In this document: positions 8,614 to 16,845 of the stretch, piece after piece
Numbering within the stretch: the stretch's first letter is position 1
How the letters are laid out: every line of letters starts with the position of its first letter
Assembly (NCBI RefSeq): GCF_002949735.1
Contig: NZ_CP026681.1
Location: forward strand, 1,922,001 to 1,986,000
Direction: 5' to 3'
Origin: Nostoc sp. 'Peltigera membranacea cyanobiont' N6
GTDB lineage: Bacteria > Cyanobacteriota > Cyanobacteriia > Cyanobacteriales > Nostocaceae
Length of the DNA stretch: 64,000 nucleotides
Program-made: the position numbers and the translations under genes
Notes under the pieces: generated by a model
Database searches by the model: none
What the model saw: the letters and a program-made list of their open reading frames with translations, nothing else
Told to the model about the DNA's origin: nothing

Positions 8614-9257
8614 TTATATCGATTACCTGTGAGGTTTTTTCTGAACAAATTGCTCAAGCCCCAAGTGCGATCGAGCGTGATTTTGAGCAATTTAACAAAA
8701 AATTACTATTAGGCAGCGATCGCAACCTCAAGTAGTTCCTCAATCCTTAATTCCAAAGAAACTATCTATATTTTCCAAAAATTCTGATTTCCTTTCTAGA
8801 TCCTCAGGTAATTAGTTTTTCCGATGCAAATAAATAAAATCTATGATAGTATCTAATTTTACATTTCTTATGGCAGTGTTTTTAGATTACGATAACTAAG
8901 TAAGTAAAAATATGTATACTTAATGATTACCATAAAGACTTCTAACTAAAAATCCTATAATTTAATACAAAGCGAGCAACTACAGTGCTTTCTAGGTTTT
9001 TTGTGTTAAAAAACCTCCGTAAAAAACCTGATTTAACATTTGTGCAAATTTATCATACTGGAACTAGAAGCAAAAAATTTGACAACAAGATATCCCTTAT
9101 TCGTAAGATAAAAGATACAAGCTGCAAAAAAAATTAGAGAGGCAGCTTTACATAATGCATTAATCCCTATGAAAACTCTGGCTTAGATACAGTCAAATAT
9201 TAAATTTCTTTTTGAAATCTAACACTGTTAACTTGTGCAAAAACTTGGAGTGCCTTT
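8614..9257. other. Gene-free region upstream of the HD-GYP regulator
   Basis: 644 bp, AT-rich. Only short open frames are present. A minus-strand fragment near 8718-8770 reads LELRIEELLEVAIAA before a stop and could be a gene remnant, but it is too short to call. No RNA gene was recognised. Confidence 0.5.
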
Positions 9258-10502
9258 GTGATTCAATGGAAATCCAACCATCCAGACTTTACAGAACAAA
9301 TTGTTAGTGGGTCAAACCCCACTAACACAGTAAAGAGTATCGGTTCAAATCATGTTGTAGGCTCGCAGAATAATGTGGAGGCTTATTCTTTAGGCTTATC
9401 TCAAGAAGACCTGATGCTTAAAGATAAGCAAGCAATGTCTTCTTGGATAAAATCTGATATTAATTATGGTGATGATTCATTGGTTTCTAGAACACTACAA
9501 GCCAAAGGTTCTAAAGTGAATGGTTTTGATTTAGATCCGCCGAAGGTTTTAATAGTTGACGATCATGCCGCTAGCCGTATGACTGCTGTTGCCCTCTTGG
9601 GGATGGAAGGATACGAAGTGATTGAGGCGGACAGTGGTTCTATTGTTGTGGGATTGGTAACTGAAAAACAGCCAGATTTGATTTTGCTGGATGTGATGAT
9701 GCCAGGAATGGATGGATTTGAAGTCTGTCAATTGCTCAAACAGGATGAGCAGACTAGACTGATTCCAGTGATTTTCATTACAGCATTAAATGACAGGCGA
9801 TCGCGCATTCGGGGAATTGAAGTTGGGGCAGATGATTTTCTCACCAAACCCTTCGATCGTGTGGAACTGGCGGCGCGGGTGAAGTCCTTGGTACGGCAAA
9901 AGCGTCTCAACGAAGATTTAGACCATGCCGAACAAGTACTATTTTCCATTGCCATGTCTATTGAAAGTCGCGATCCTAACACCGGCGACCATTGCCAACG
10001 CCTATTAAAACTGGGACAACTTTTTGGTGAATACCTCAGCCTCTCACGCTACCAAATTCGAGATTTGAGATGGGGTGGTTATCTCCACGATATCGGCAAG
10101 GTGGGTATTCCCGATGCAATACTGCTAAAAAAAGGTGAACTCACCTCCGAAGATTGGCAGATCATGAAGCAGCACGTTTTAATTGGAGAAAGAATCTGCC
10201 AGCCACTACGCAGTATGCAGGGTGTAATTCCCATAATTCGCCATCACCACGAACGCTGGGATGGCTCAGGCTACCCTGATGGACTTAAAGGCAATGATAT
10301 TCCTTTTCTGGCGCAAGTATTTCAGTTAATTGATATTTACGATGCCCTAACTAGCGAACGACCTTACAAAAGAGCTTTTACTTTTGCAGAAGCACTTTTA
10401 GTGATGCAAAAAGAAGCTGATTCTGGTTGGCGCAATCCTAAGCTAATGCAGGAGTTTGTAGAGTTTATTCAATTTTATCAAGAGAAAGAGTCGGGAGGAT
10501 AA
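9258..10502 (+). CDS. Response regulator with HD-GYP output domain
   Basis: 414 residues. After about 93 residues with no recognised domain comes a receiver domain (about 96-210): the acidic pair DD101-102, phospho-acceptor Asp145 in LLDVMMPG, and Lys197 in DDFLTKPF. The output domain (about 225-405) has GDHCQRLLKLG, HDIGKVGIPD and HHERWDGSGYPDGLKG, the full metal and GYP signature of cyclic-di-GMP phosphodiesterases. Family knowledge predicts phosphorylation-controlled c-di-GMP hydrolysis. No histidine kinase lies nearby. The start is GTG. A shorter protein starting nearer the receiver domain cannot be excluded. Confidence 0.85.
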   Translation: MIQWKSNHPDFTEQIVSGSNPTNTVKSIGSNHVVGSQNNVEAYSLGLSQEDLMLKDKQAMSSWIKSDINYGDDSLVSRTLQAKGSKVNGFDLDPPKVLIVDDHAASRMTAVALLGMEGYEVIEADSGSIVVGLVTEKQPDLILLDVMMPGMDGFEVCQLLKQDEQTRLIPVIFITALNDRRSRIRGIEVGADDFLTKPFDRVELAARVKSLVRQKRLNEDLDHAEQVLFSIAMSIESRDPNTGDHCQRLLKLGQLFGEYLSLSRYQIRDLRWGGYLHDIGKVGIPDAILLKKGELTSEDWQIMKQHVLIGERICQPLRSMQGVIPIIRHHHERWDGSGYPDGLKGNDIPFLAQVFQLIDIYDALTSERPYKRAFTFAEALLVMQKEADSGWRNPKLMQEFVEFIQFYQEKESGG

Positions 10503-10681
10503 TGATTTATCGCTACTGTCATCAGGGGTAATTGGTACTATAATCTTCGCTTTTGAGGAAAGTAGTTATCCTGACTCATTGTATATTTCAGTCTTCTATG
10601 ATTAGCTGGTATGATTTGAGCCTAAATCTTAAAGTACCAACAGCATTAATCAAAACTTTCACTGATAGCTGATAGCTAATT

Positions 10682-12061
10682 ATGGTAGTTGTAGCAATTC
10701 TAGCGGCGGGACGCGGCACACGGATGAAATCAAGCTTACCCAAAGTTTTACATTCTTTGGGTGGGCGATCGCTAGTCGAGAGAGTTCTTGAAAGTGTAGA
10801 ACCACTTTCCCCCTCACGACGAATCGTAATTGTGGGATATCAATCCGAGGAAGTGCAAGCCGCCATGCATTCAATTCCCAATTTGGAGTTTGTCGAACAG
10901 ACTGTGCAATTGGGGACAGGTCATGCCATCCAGCAATTACTTCCACACTTGGAAGACTACACTGGGGATTTGCTGATACTTAACGGCGATTTACCGTTGA
11001 TCCGCAGCGAAACCCTCAAGCAGATGTTACAAACTCACACCCAAAATCAAAACGCCGCCACTATTCTCACCTCACACCTATCCGATGCCACAGGCTACGG
11101 GCGAGTTTTTTGTAACGATGAAAATATTGTGCAGCTTATGGTCGAACATAAGGATTGTAATGCTGCCCAAAGACAAAATCACCGCATTAATGCTGGAGTT
11201 TACTGCTTCCGTTGGCCAGATTTGGCAAAAGTTCTGCCCCACCTCCAGGCAAACAATGCCCAAAAAGAATACTATCTCACCGATGCCGTCACTCAAGTAG
11301 GAAAAGTGATGGCGGTAGATGTGGAAGATTATCAAGAAATTCTCGGTATCAACGATCGCTTACAACTAGCAACAGCATCTGAAATTTTGCAAAGGCGAGT
11401 CAAAGAAAAATGGATGCTAGCAGGTGTCACTCTCATCGACCCTACAAGCATCACCATTGATGAAACAGTAGAATTACAGCCGGATGTAATTATTGAACCC
11501 CAAACTCACCTACGGGGAAATACAGTAATTAAAACAGGAAGTCACATTGGGCCAGGAAGTTTAATTGAAAATAGTCACTTAGCTGAAAATGTCACAGTCC
11601 AGTATTCAGTAATAACAGATAGCACTGTGCAGGCAGGAAGCCAAATTGGCCCTTATGCTCATTTGCGCGGTCATGTACAAGTGGGTGCTGGTTGCTGTGT
11701 GGGGAATTTTGTAGAATTGAAAAATACTCAATTAGGCGATCGCACTAATGCAAAACATTTGTCATATATAGGTGATGCCGTTGTCGGCAATCAGGTGAAT
11801 ATTGGTGCAGGTACAATTACTGCCAATTATGACGGCGTGAAAAAACACCGCACCAAAATAGGCGATCGGACAAAAACGGGTTCCAATAGCGTTTTAGTGG
11901 CTCCACTCACCTTGGGAAATGATGTCTACATTGCAGCTGGTTCTACAGTCACAGAGGATGTTCCTGATGATTCTCTAGTGATTGCCCGTAGTCGTCAGGT
12001 AGTGAAATTAGGTTGGCGAAGAAAAAGCGTTGAAAATCAAACCACAGATCAACATAAATAA
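10682..12061 (+). CDS. glmU: Bifunctional N-acetylglucosamine-1-phosphate uridyltransferase / glucosamine-1-phosphate acetyltransferase
   Basis: 459 residues, the usual GlmU length. The N-terminal nucleotidyltransferase opens LAAGRGTRMKSSLPKVLH and includes QLGTGHA, LNGDLPLI and RINAGVY. From about residue 250 the left-handed beta-helix of hexapeptide repeats begins, with IGPYAHLRG, VGNFVELKN, HLSYIGDA and NIGAGTITANYDG, the acetyltransferase active-site region. It makes UDP-GlcNAc for peptidoglycan and lipopolysaccharide in the cytoplasm. The ATG is at 10682 and no other start is needed. Confidence 0.95.
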   Translation: MVVVAILAAGRGTRMKSSLPKVLHSLGGRSLVERVLESVEPLSPSRRIVIVGYQSEEVQAAMHSIPNLEFVEQTVQLGTGHAIQQLLPHLEDYTGDLLILNGDLPLIRSETLKQMLQTHTQNQNAATILTSHLSDATGYGRVFCNDENIVQLMVEHKDCNAAQRQNHRINAGVYCFRWPDLAKVLPHLQANNAQKEYYLTDAVTQVGKVMAVDVEDYQEILGINDRLQLATASEILQRRVKEKWMLAGVTLIDPTSITIDETVELQPDVIIEPQTHLRGNTVIKTGSHIGPGSLIENSHLAENVTVQYSVITDSTVQAGSQIGPYAHLRGHVQVGAGCCVGNFVELKNTQLGDRTNAKHLSYIGDAVVGNQVNIGAGTITANYDGVKKHRTKIGDRTKTGSNSVLVAPLTLGNDVYIAAGSTVTEDVPDDSLVIARSRQVVKLGWRRKSVENQTTDQHK

Positions 12062-12064
12062 TTC

Positions 12065-12088
12065 ATCGCTGTTAATAGCGATTTATTT
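12065..12088 (+). terminator. Possible weak terminator after glmU
   Basis: ATCGCT (12065-12070) and AGCGAT (12077-12082) can pair around a 6-nt loop, followed by TTATTT. The stem is short, so this is a weak candidate. Confidence 0.3.
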
Positions 12089-12172
12089 GTGGTTTGAGAG
12101 CATAAATCAGGATTTTTGCAATTTGTCTAATCTAGCTAGATTAGTAGTAAAGCCAAAATCTCAACATATAAC

Positions 12173-12595
12173 ATGGAAGAACTGCTAGAACTTAGGCAAT
12201 TTCTAAAACAAGGCAAAATCCATGAGGCGCTACTGTTGGTGGATGAGTTAGAAGAAATGAGCCTCAGTGACAAAATCAATAAAATTGATAGTTATGGTGT
12301 AATTCTGCTCATCCATTTAATTAAACAAAAGGCTGAAAAACGTTCTACTCGCTCTTGGGATGTTTCCATAGAAAATACGGTGCGGGAAATCAACAAAATA
12401 AACAAGCGCCGCAAATCCGGTGGTTTTTACTTGAATCAAGCAGAATTAATGGATATTCTGCAACAAGGATATCAAGTGGCACTGAAAAGGGCGGCGCTAG
12501 AAGCTTTTGAGGGAAGTTATGAAGCCCAAGAGTTAGCAGCAATAGTTAACCAGCAAGAAACTTTAGCCCAAGCGCTGGAACTGATTCAACAATAA
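12173..12595 (+). CDS. DUF29 family protein
   Basis: 140 residues, mostly helical and charged. The centre contains LIHLIKQKAEKRSTRSWDVSI, the DUF29 hallmark (helix, then K..KR...SW..SI), and the C-terminal half carries YQVALKRAALEAFEG. DUF29 proteins are widespread in cyanobacteria in many copies and have no established function. The gene converges on the isoaspartyl peptidase gene and their 3' ends overlap by 10 bp. Confidence 0.7.
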   Translation: MEELLELRQFLKQGKIHEALLLVDELEEMSLSDKINKIDSYGVILLIHLIKQKAEKRSTRSWDVSIENTVREINKINKRRKSGGFYLNQAELMDILQQGYQVALKRAALEAFEGSYEAQELAAIVNQQETLAQALELIQQ

Positions 12596-13539
12596 CCAAT
12601 CAGTTCGTCGCCAGTCCATTCCAAAGTATCACCAATTTTTTCGCCGTTGTGGTAAGCAGCGAGTAAAATTTCGCTAGTTTTGCCCCAAGCGATCGCTCCA
12701 CTCACATCTAAAGCGATCGCTCCTAAATCCCGTTTGTTCTGGTGCGCTTCCTCAAAGGAACGCTCCATAGCCTCTTTCAGGGACATTCCATCAGTAACGC
12801 GCACTACAATCCGTGGGGCTAAACACTCATCAATGATATCTTCTCCAATTCCAGTACAGCTAACACCAGCATTACTAGTAGCATAATTACCTGCTGGCAT
12901 CGCAGAATCACTTACCCTGCCAATCCGCTCAAATCCCTTACCACCAGTGGAAGTGCCAGCAGCTAGGCTACCAGATGTATCTAAAGCTACGACACCGATA
13001 GTCCCACGTCCGGCATTACTGGTTTCTATCAGTTCGGGTTCTGCTACCACGCCAGCCATTGCACTTTTAAAATTATCCTGGCGTTCTTGTATCCACTCTT
13101 GCAACCGCAAATCAGTTAAAGCGTTATAGCTAGGAAGTTGCATTTCCCGCGCCAACTCAGCCGAGCCGAAATCTGATAGGACTCGATCTGGCGAATTTTG
13201 TAAAAATTGTGCCAACTCAATGGGATTTTTTACCCGCGAAATATTAATCACGCCACTAAACCGCCCTAATGCGCCATCCATCAGGGAAGCACTCATGCGA
13301 ATTTGCCCATCAGATTGCAGTACTGAACCAGTACCAGCATTAAAGCGGGGATTGTCTTCGAGCATTTGGCAACCATGCACCACCGCCTCAGAAGCAGTTG
13401 CTCCTGACAATAGCAGAGAATAGACTTCTTCTATTACTGTATGGAGCGATCGGCGCACCGCCTCTAATCCTCCTTTACCGTGGAGAGAACTACCAGCCCC
13501 TCCATGAATAATTAATTTAGGTTGCACCTGTGACTCCAT
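12586..13539 (-). CDS. iaaA: Isoaspartyl peptidase / L-asparaginase (Ntn-hydrolase)
   Basis: 317 residues. It begins with KLIIHGGAG, the N-terminal strand of plant-type asparaginases. RFNAGTGSVLQSDGQ follows, and the autoprocessing site is SNAGRGTIGVVALD, where cleavage between Gly179 and Thr180 would free the nucleophilic threonine. Later STGG and GRVSDS line the active site. The enzyme removes isoaspartyl residues from dipeptides and can hydrolyse asparagine, which fits turnover of cyanophycin breakdown products. Its ATG overlaps the stop of the upstream DUF2256 gene as TAATG, so translation is probably coupled. Confidence 0.88.
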   Translation of the reverse strand: MESQVQPKLIIHGGAGSSLHGKGGLEAVRRSLHTVIEEVYSLLLSGATASEAVVHGCQMLEDNPRFNAGTGSVLQSDGQIRMSASLMDGALGRFSGVINISRVKNPIELAQFLQNSPDRVLSDFGSAELAREMQLPSYNALTDLRLQEWIQERQDNFKSAMAGVVAEPELIETSNAGRGTIGVVALDTSGSLAAGTSTGGKGFERIGRVSDSAMPAGNYATSNAGVSCTGIGEDIIDECLAPRIVVRVTDGMSLKEAMERSFEEAHQNKRDLGAIALDVSGAIAWGKTSEILLAAYHNGEKIGDTLEWTGDELIGYC

Positions 13540-13733
13540 TAATCCCCTGCGCTATTTGCGTCTGTGTTGCGGTTAGTTTCATTTTGAGCTTCAGAACGGC
13601 GACGACGACAACGTTCTGAGCAGTATTTCACATCGTCCCAGCAATCTTGCCACTTTTTACGCCATGTGAAAGGACGTTGACATACCGGACAGATTTTTGT
13701 AGGTAGGTCAGATTTAGAACGAACACGTCCCAT
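13539..13733 (-). CDS. DUF2256 family small zinc-binding protein
   Basis: 64 residues with a treble-clef-like Cys pattern: KICPVCQRPFTWRKKW then VKYCSERCRRRR (CPxC ... CSxxC), which is the DUF2256 signature. The spacing suggests one structural zinc. Function is unknown. In some bacteria members sit beside cryptochrome/photolyase genes, but none is here. The stop codon overlaps the start of iaaA by one base. Confidence 0.8.
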   Translation of the reverse strand: MGRVRSKSDLPTKICPVCQRPFTWRKKWQDCWDDVKYCSERCRRRRSEAQNETNRNTDANSAGD

Positions 13734-14309
13734 ATAAATACTGTATGTGTATATGAGAATTTGATTTCTGAGAGAGATGGAAAATAATTATAACCAGTTT
13801 CCTACAAAGGAAGTAAACTTTCACAGAAAAAATGTAATGTCAATCTCTCCTAAGATTTATTTTTTAGCTATGTATCTGGGAACACAAAATTATCGGCAGA
13901 TAACTCAACCTCAAGTAAATCTATACATCCGTCTAGGGAGAGTTTTACACAGCATAGTCAAGCTTGGGTTAAGTATTTATAGAACTAGCTTTTTCAATGT
14001 GACTTCTAAAATCTCTTTTTTCTCTTTGCGCCATTGCGGATCTGCGGTTAAAAAATCTTTTATTAAATCACAGTCAAATCGCATTAGATTAGAATTAAAC
14101 TTGCTCATGAAGTGTTAATCAACTTCTCAAATTCAGGACTTACGCAAACAATAGCCGAAAAGAAAGATTTTCTTCTTAGAGCAATTCATAAATTGCCTCT
14201 ACAGCATCTCGTTTTGCGTAAGTCCTAAAATTAACTGCGGTTAAAACCGTTCGTGTCGCTTCCCTCTCAGGTTTAAAGACGCTGAGTTTCTTGTATACTG
14301 CGTATTCTT
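13734..14309. other. Intergenic region before raf1
   Basis: 576 bp. A 113-codon open frame at 13777-14118 has no family features and includes common intergenic words, so it is not called. The region carries the element at 14135-14226 and presumably the raf1 promoter. Confidence 0.5.
14135..14226. repeat. MITE-like element with 14-bp inverted ends
   Basis: AGGACTTACGCAAA at 14135-14148 is perfectly inverted at 14213-14226. The 92-bp element has an internal smaller palindrome around AGCAATTCATAAATTGC and no coding capacity. A single similar arm occurs at 7321. Confidence 0.7.
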
Positions 14310-15398
14310 ATGACTGATCTACCACCCAACGCTCAGAATCCTGAAGAAAATGCTACTAACGATGTAGCACAAGAGTTACTGCGAAGACTGAGGCAAAAAC
14401 AAGGCAACTGGGTGGAATGGGGAACAGCGATCGCCTCGTTGCTAAAAACCGGTTACAACCCCCAAGAAATTTTTGAGGCGACTGGATTTGAGCCGATTCA
14501 ACAAAATCAGGTGGTTGTCGGTTCCCAAGTTTACAATTCTTTGGAAAACTCTGGAGTATCGGCAGAAACGCGATCGCACTACGCCATCCGCGGCAGTGAT
14601 GTTTTATACGAGCTGCGTTTGCTCACTCAAGAAGAACGCGCCGCCGCCGCCGAACTGATCTTCCTCCACAAAATCGATGCTGATGAAGTGAAGGAAGTGG
14701 CAAAAGCAATTAAAGAGTTCTCTTATTACCGGACTTTGCCAGAAGGGTTTTCTGCCCATCCTGGTGATGCCGTTGCTCACCAAGTTTGGAAACTGGCACG
14801 CCAAAATACAGATTTACAACAGCGATCGCGTCTGATCGCTAAAGGTTTGCGTTTTGCTCACACGCCAGCAGCCAGAAAACAAATCGAACAGCTTCTGACT
14901 GATTTTACTAGCGTTCCCCAGCGTCCAGCGCCAATTTTACCCTTTTACCGCCTGGAATTTGAAGAACAATTACCTCGAATTTTGCCCGTGGTAGGCGAGT
15001 TGCCATTGTCACGAAAAGACTTGCAAGCTGTGCCGATTTTGACCGAAATTGAACCATTTCGCCTAGTTAAGTTTTCGGGAGAGCAAGCTTGGGTACCATT
15101 ACCAGGTTGGCAAGTGCTGTTAGCAGCAGAAGATCCAGTAGTGATTTTAGCGAATAGCGATCGCTTCCCCGTGCAAACTCAAAGCCAACTCGGTCCCGTT
15201 GTAGTTGTAGTAGATCGTGCCAAACGAGAATGGGATGCCTCTAGCTATTTTGTCATTGAAAATGGTGGTGAATTAGAATTTCAGTGGTTTGAAACTGAGC
15301 CAGAAATTCCTCTACTAGGACAAATTATTATCATTGTGCGTCCTAAGAAAATTCTGGATGAAGAATTAACTAAGGATTCTTGGCAGATTGATGAATAA
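14310..15398 (+). CDS. raf1: Rubisco accumulation factor 1
   Basis: 362 residues. The N-terminal alpha-helical domain (about 20-210) includes LRQKQGNWVEWGTAIASLL, GYNPQEIFEATGFEP and ELRLLTQEERAAAAELIF. A flexible linker follows, then a C-terminal beta domain (about 220-345) with ILPFYRLEFEEQLPRILPVVGELPL. This arrangement and length match cyanobacterial Raf1, the dimeric chaperone that holds Rubisco large-subunit dimers during assembly of the octameric core in the cytosol. The gene is monocistronic. No rbc genes are in the window. Confidence 0.88.
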   Translation: MTDLPPNAQNPEENATNDVAQELLRRLRQKQGNWVEWGTAIASLLKTGYNPQEIFEATGFEPIQQNQVVVGSQVYNSLENSGVSAETRSHYAIRGSDVLYELRLLTQEERAAAAELIFLHKIDADEVKEVAKAIKEFSYYRTLPEGFSAHPGDAVAHQVWKLARQNTDLQQRSRLIAKGLRFAHTPAARKQIEQLLTDFTSVPQRPAPILPFYRLEFEEQLPRILPVVGELPLSRKDLQAVPILTEIEPFRLVKFSGEQAWVPLPGWQVLLAAEDPVVILANSDRFPVQTQSQLGPVVVVVDRAKREWDASSYFVIENGGELEFQWFETEPEIPLLGQIIIIVRPKKILDEELTKDSWQIDE

Positions 15399-15400
15399 TT

Positions 15401-15473
15401 GAAGAAGAATTCAGGAGTCAGAATGGGCTAAACCTTAGCTATCCGCTAACAGGAGTCAGAATTCTGACTTCTG
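15401..15473. repeat. Short copy of the GAATTCAGGAGTCAG palindromic repeat
   Basis: The left arm GAAGAAGAATTCAGGAGTCA continues to GAAT at 15424, and the right end is ATTCTGACTTCTG (15461-15473). The same ends border a longer copy at 30746-30923. It separates the convergent raf1 and AAA ATPase genes. Confidence 0.65.
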
Positions 15474-15491
15474 TTCCGATCGACTTCCATT

Positions 15492-16721
15492 TTAATTTTC
15501 TAAATCTTTGCTGCTAACAGTTACGCTGCTCATTTGTTCTCGCAAAATTGCAACTTGAGAAATCATGATTTTCTCTAGCGCCCCAGTTTCCATCGTTCCC
15601 ATCCAACGAATCATTGATGAGAGAAATAATTCTTTGAGATAGGCAAAAGAAAAGCCTTCTGTTAATTCAACTATCTGACTCACAGCTTGTTCAGGCAAGC
15701 CCATCGCACTTTTTAATTTTTCATTCCACAATGTGATGTAGGCTTCTCGTTCGGGGATAGCTGGCAGGTCAAAATGATATTTGCGATCGAAGCGACTGGG
15801 GCGATCGCTAATTGCGGAATCTAAACGTTCTGGATGATTAGTAGTCGCAATGGTAACAATTCCTTGATTAGAAGCAAAGCCATCAAGCTCATTTAAAAAG
15901 AAAGAGCGGTTTTCATCATTTAATAGAGAATCAATATCTTCTAATACCAAAACACACGGGGCAGACTGCCGTGCTTGGTTGAATACTTTACGGATATTGT
16001 CGCTATCAGTAGCATACTCAGACTTAAAGCTTTTAACGTATAAGCAAGGCTGCTGCATTTGGTTAATCAACGCTTTAACTGTATGCGTTTTTCCATTTCC
16101 TGGAGAGCCAATAAACAAAATACCACGTTTCCAAGGAACGCTATAATTTGCGTAAGTTTCGCAGGAGGCAAAAAAGTTTATTAGGTCATCTTGAATATCT
16201 TGCTTAAGAGTTTTATGCAAAATGAGATTCTCAAAAGTTGCGCTTTGAATAGATTGAAATAGGTCTGGATTTTTATCCCAGTAACCATCTTCAAAAACTA
16301 AAAGTTCATCACGAATTTCTGAGTTCCAATCACAAACTGCGGCAAAAAACTTTTCAGCGACTTCTATGCTATCCGCCAAAATCCAAGAATAGCGAGTTTT
16401 ACAATAACTTTCATTCCAACTCATTAAGAGGATATCAAGTTTGTTTCCTTGCCATGAAACTTGAAACCTGGCATTTTCAGTATATTTGTAAATTTCGTTT
16501 TCCATTCCATTCCAACCAGTAAGCATCTGGTTATGTATCCGATCGTCATATTTTATTTTGCAGAAATTTGCCTCAGCATACTTTTCTAAATTGAAGGAAC
16601 TATCATTACTTTCCAGCAAGGCTTTTTTAGGATAAATAGCTGCTAGCTCCTGGCTAACATGATAAGAGATAGCATTATTAGATAAGCTCAAGGCGTATGT
16701 AATTAGTTTTTGAATTTTCAT
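15492..16721 (-). CDS. AAA-family ATPase, BCS1/spastin-like
   Basis: 409 residues. The N-terminal about 190 residues match no domain I recognise. The AAA module follows: Walker A FIGSPGNGKTHTVKAL (about 208-223), Walker B VLVLEDIDSLL, a sensor-1 stretch IVTIATTNHPERLDSAI, and arginine fingers in DRPSRFDRKYHFDLP. These make it an active ATPase of the classical AAA clade, where members remodel or extract proteins. The substrate is unknown. It is divergently transcribed from the UvrD-like helicase gene with about 120 bp between, so shared regulation is possible. Confidence 0.8.
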   Translation of the reverse strand: MKIQKLITYALSLSNNAISYHVSQELAAIYPKKALLESNDSSFNLEKYAEANFCKIKYDDRIHNQMLTGWNGMENEIYKYTENARFQVSWQGNKLDILLMSWNESYCKTRYSWILADSIEVAEKFFAAVCDWNSEIRDELLVFEDGYWDKNPDLFQSIQSATFENLILHKTLKQDIQDDLINFFASCETYANYSVPWKRGILFIGSPGNGKTHTVKALINQMQQPCLYVKSFKSEYATDSDNIRKVFNQARQSAPCVLVLEDIDSLLNDENRSFFLNELDGFASNQGIVTIATTNHPERLDSAISDRPSRFDRKYHFDLPAIPEREAYITLWNEKLKSAMGLPEQAVSQIVELTEGFSFAYLKELFLSSMIRWMGTMETGALEKIMISQVAILREQMSSVTVSSKDLEN

Positions 16722-16845
16722 GTTTATTTATTTTTCTGGTTAGTTAGAAGCTCAGAAAGATATCAAATTAAGTTAATCTAACATTAAGATGGCTGAATTG
16801 TGAATTCTTACTTAAAGAATTATTCTTCCAAATATAAAATTTGAT

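Noticed and set aside
13777..14118. 113-codon plus-strand frame
   Set aside because: No family features, odd composition, and it includes common intergenic text (TTTGCGCCATTGCGG).
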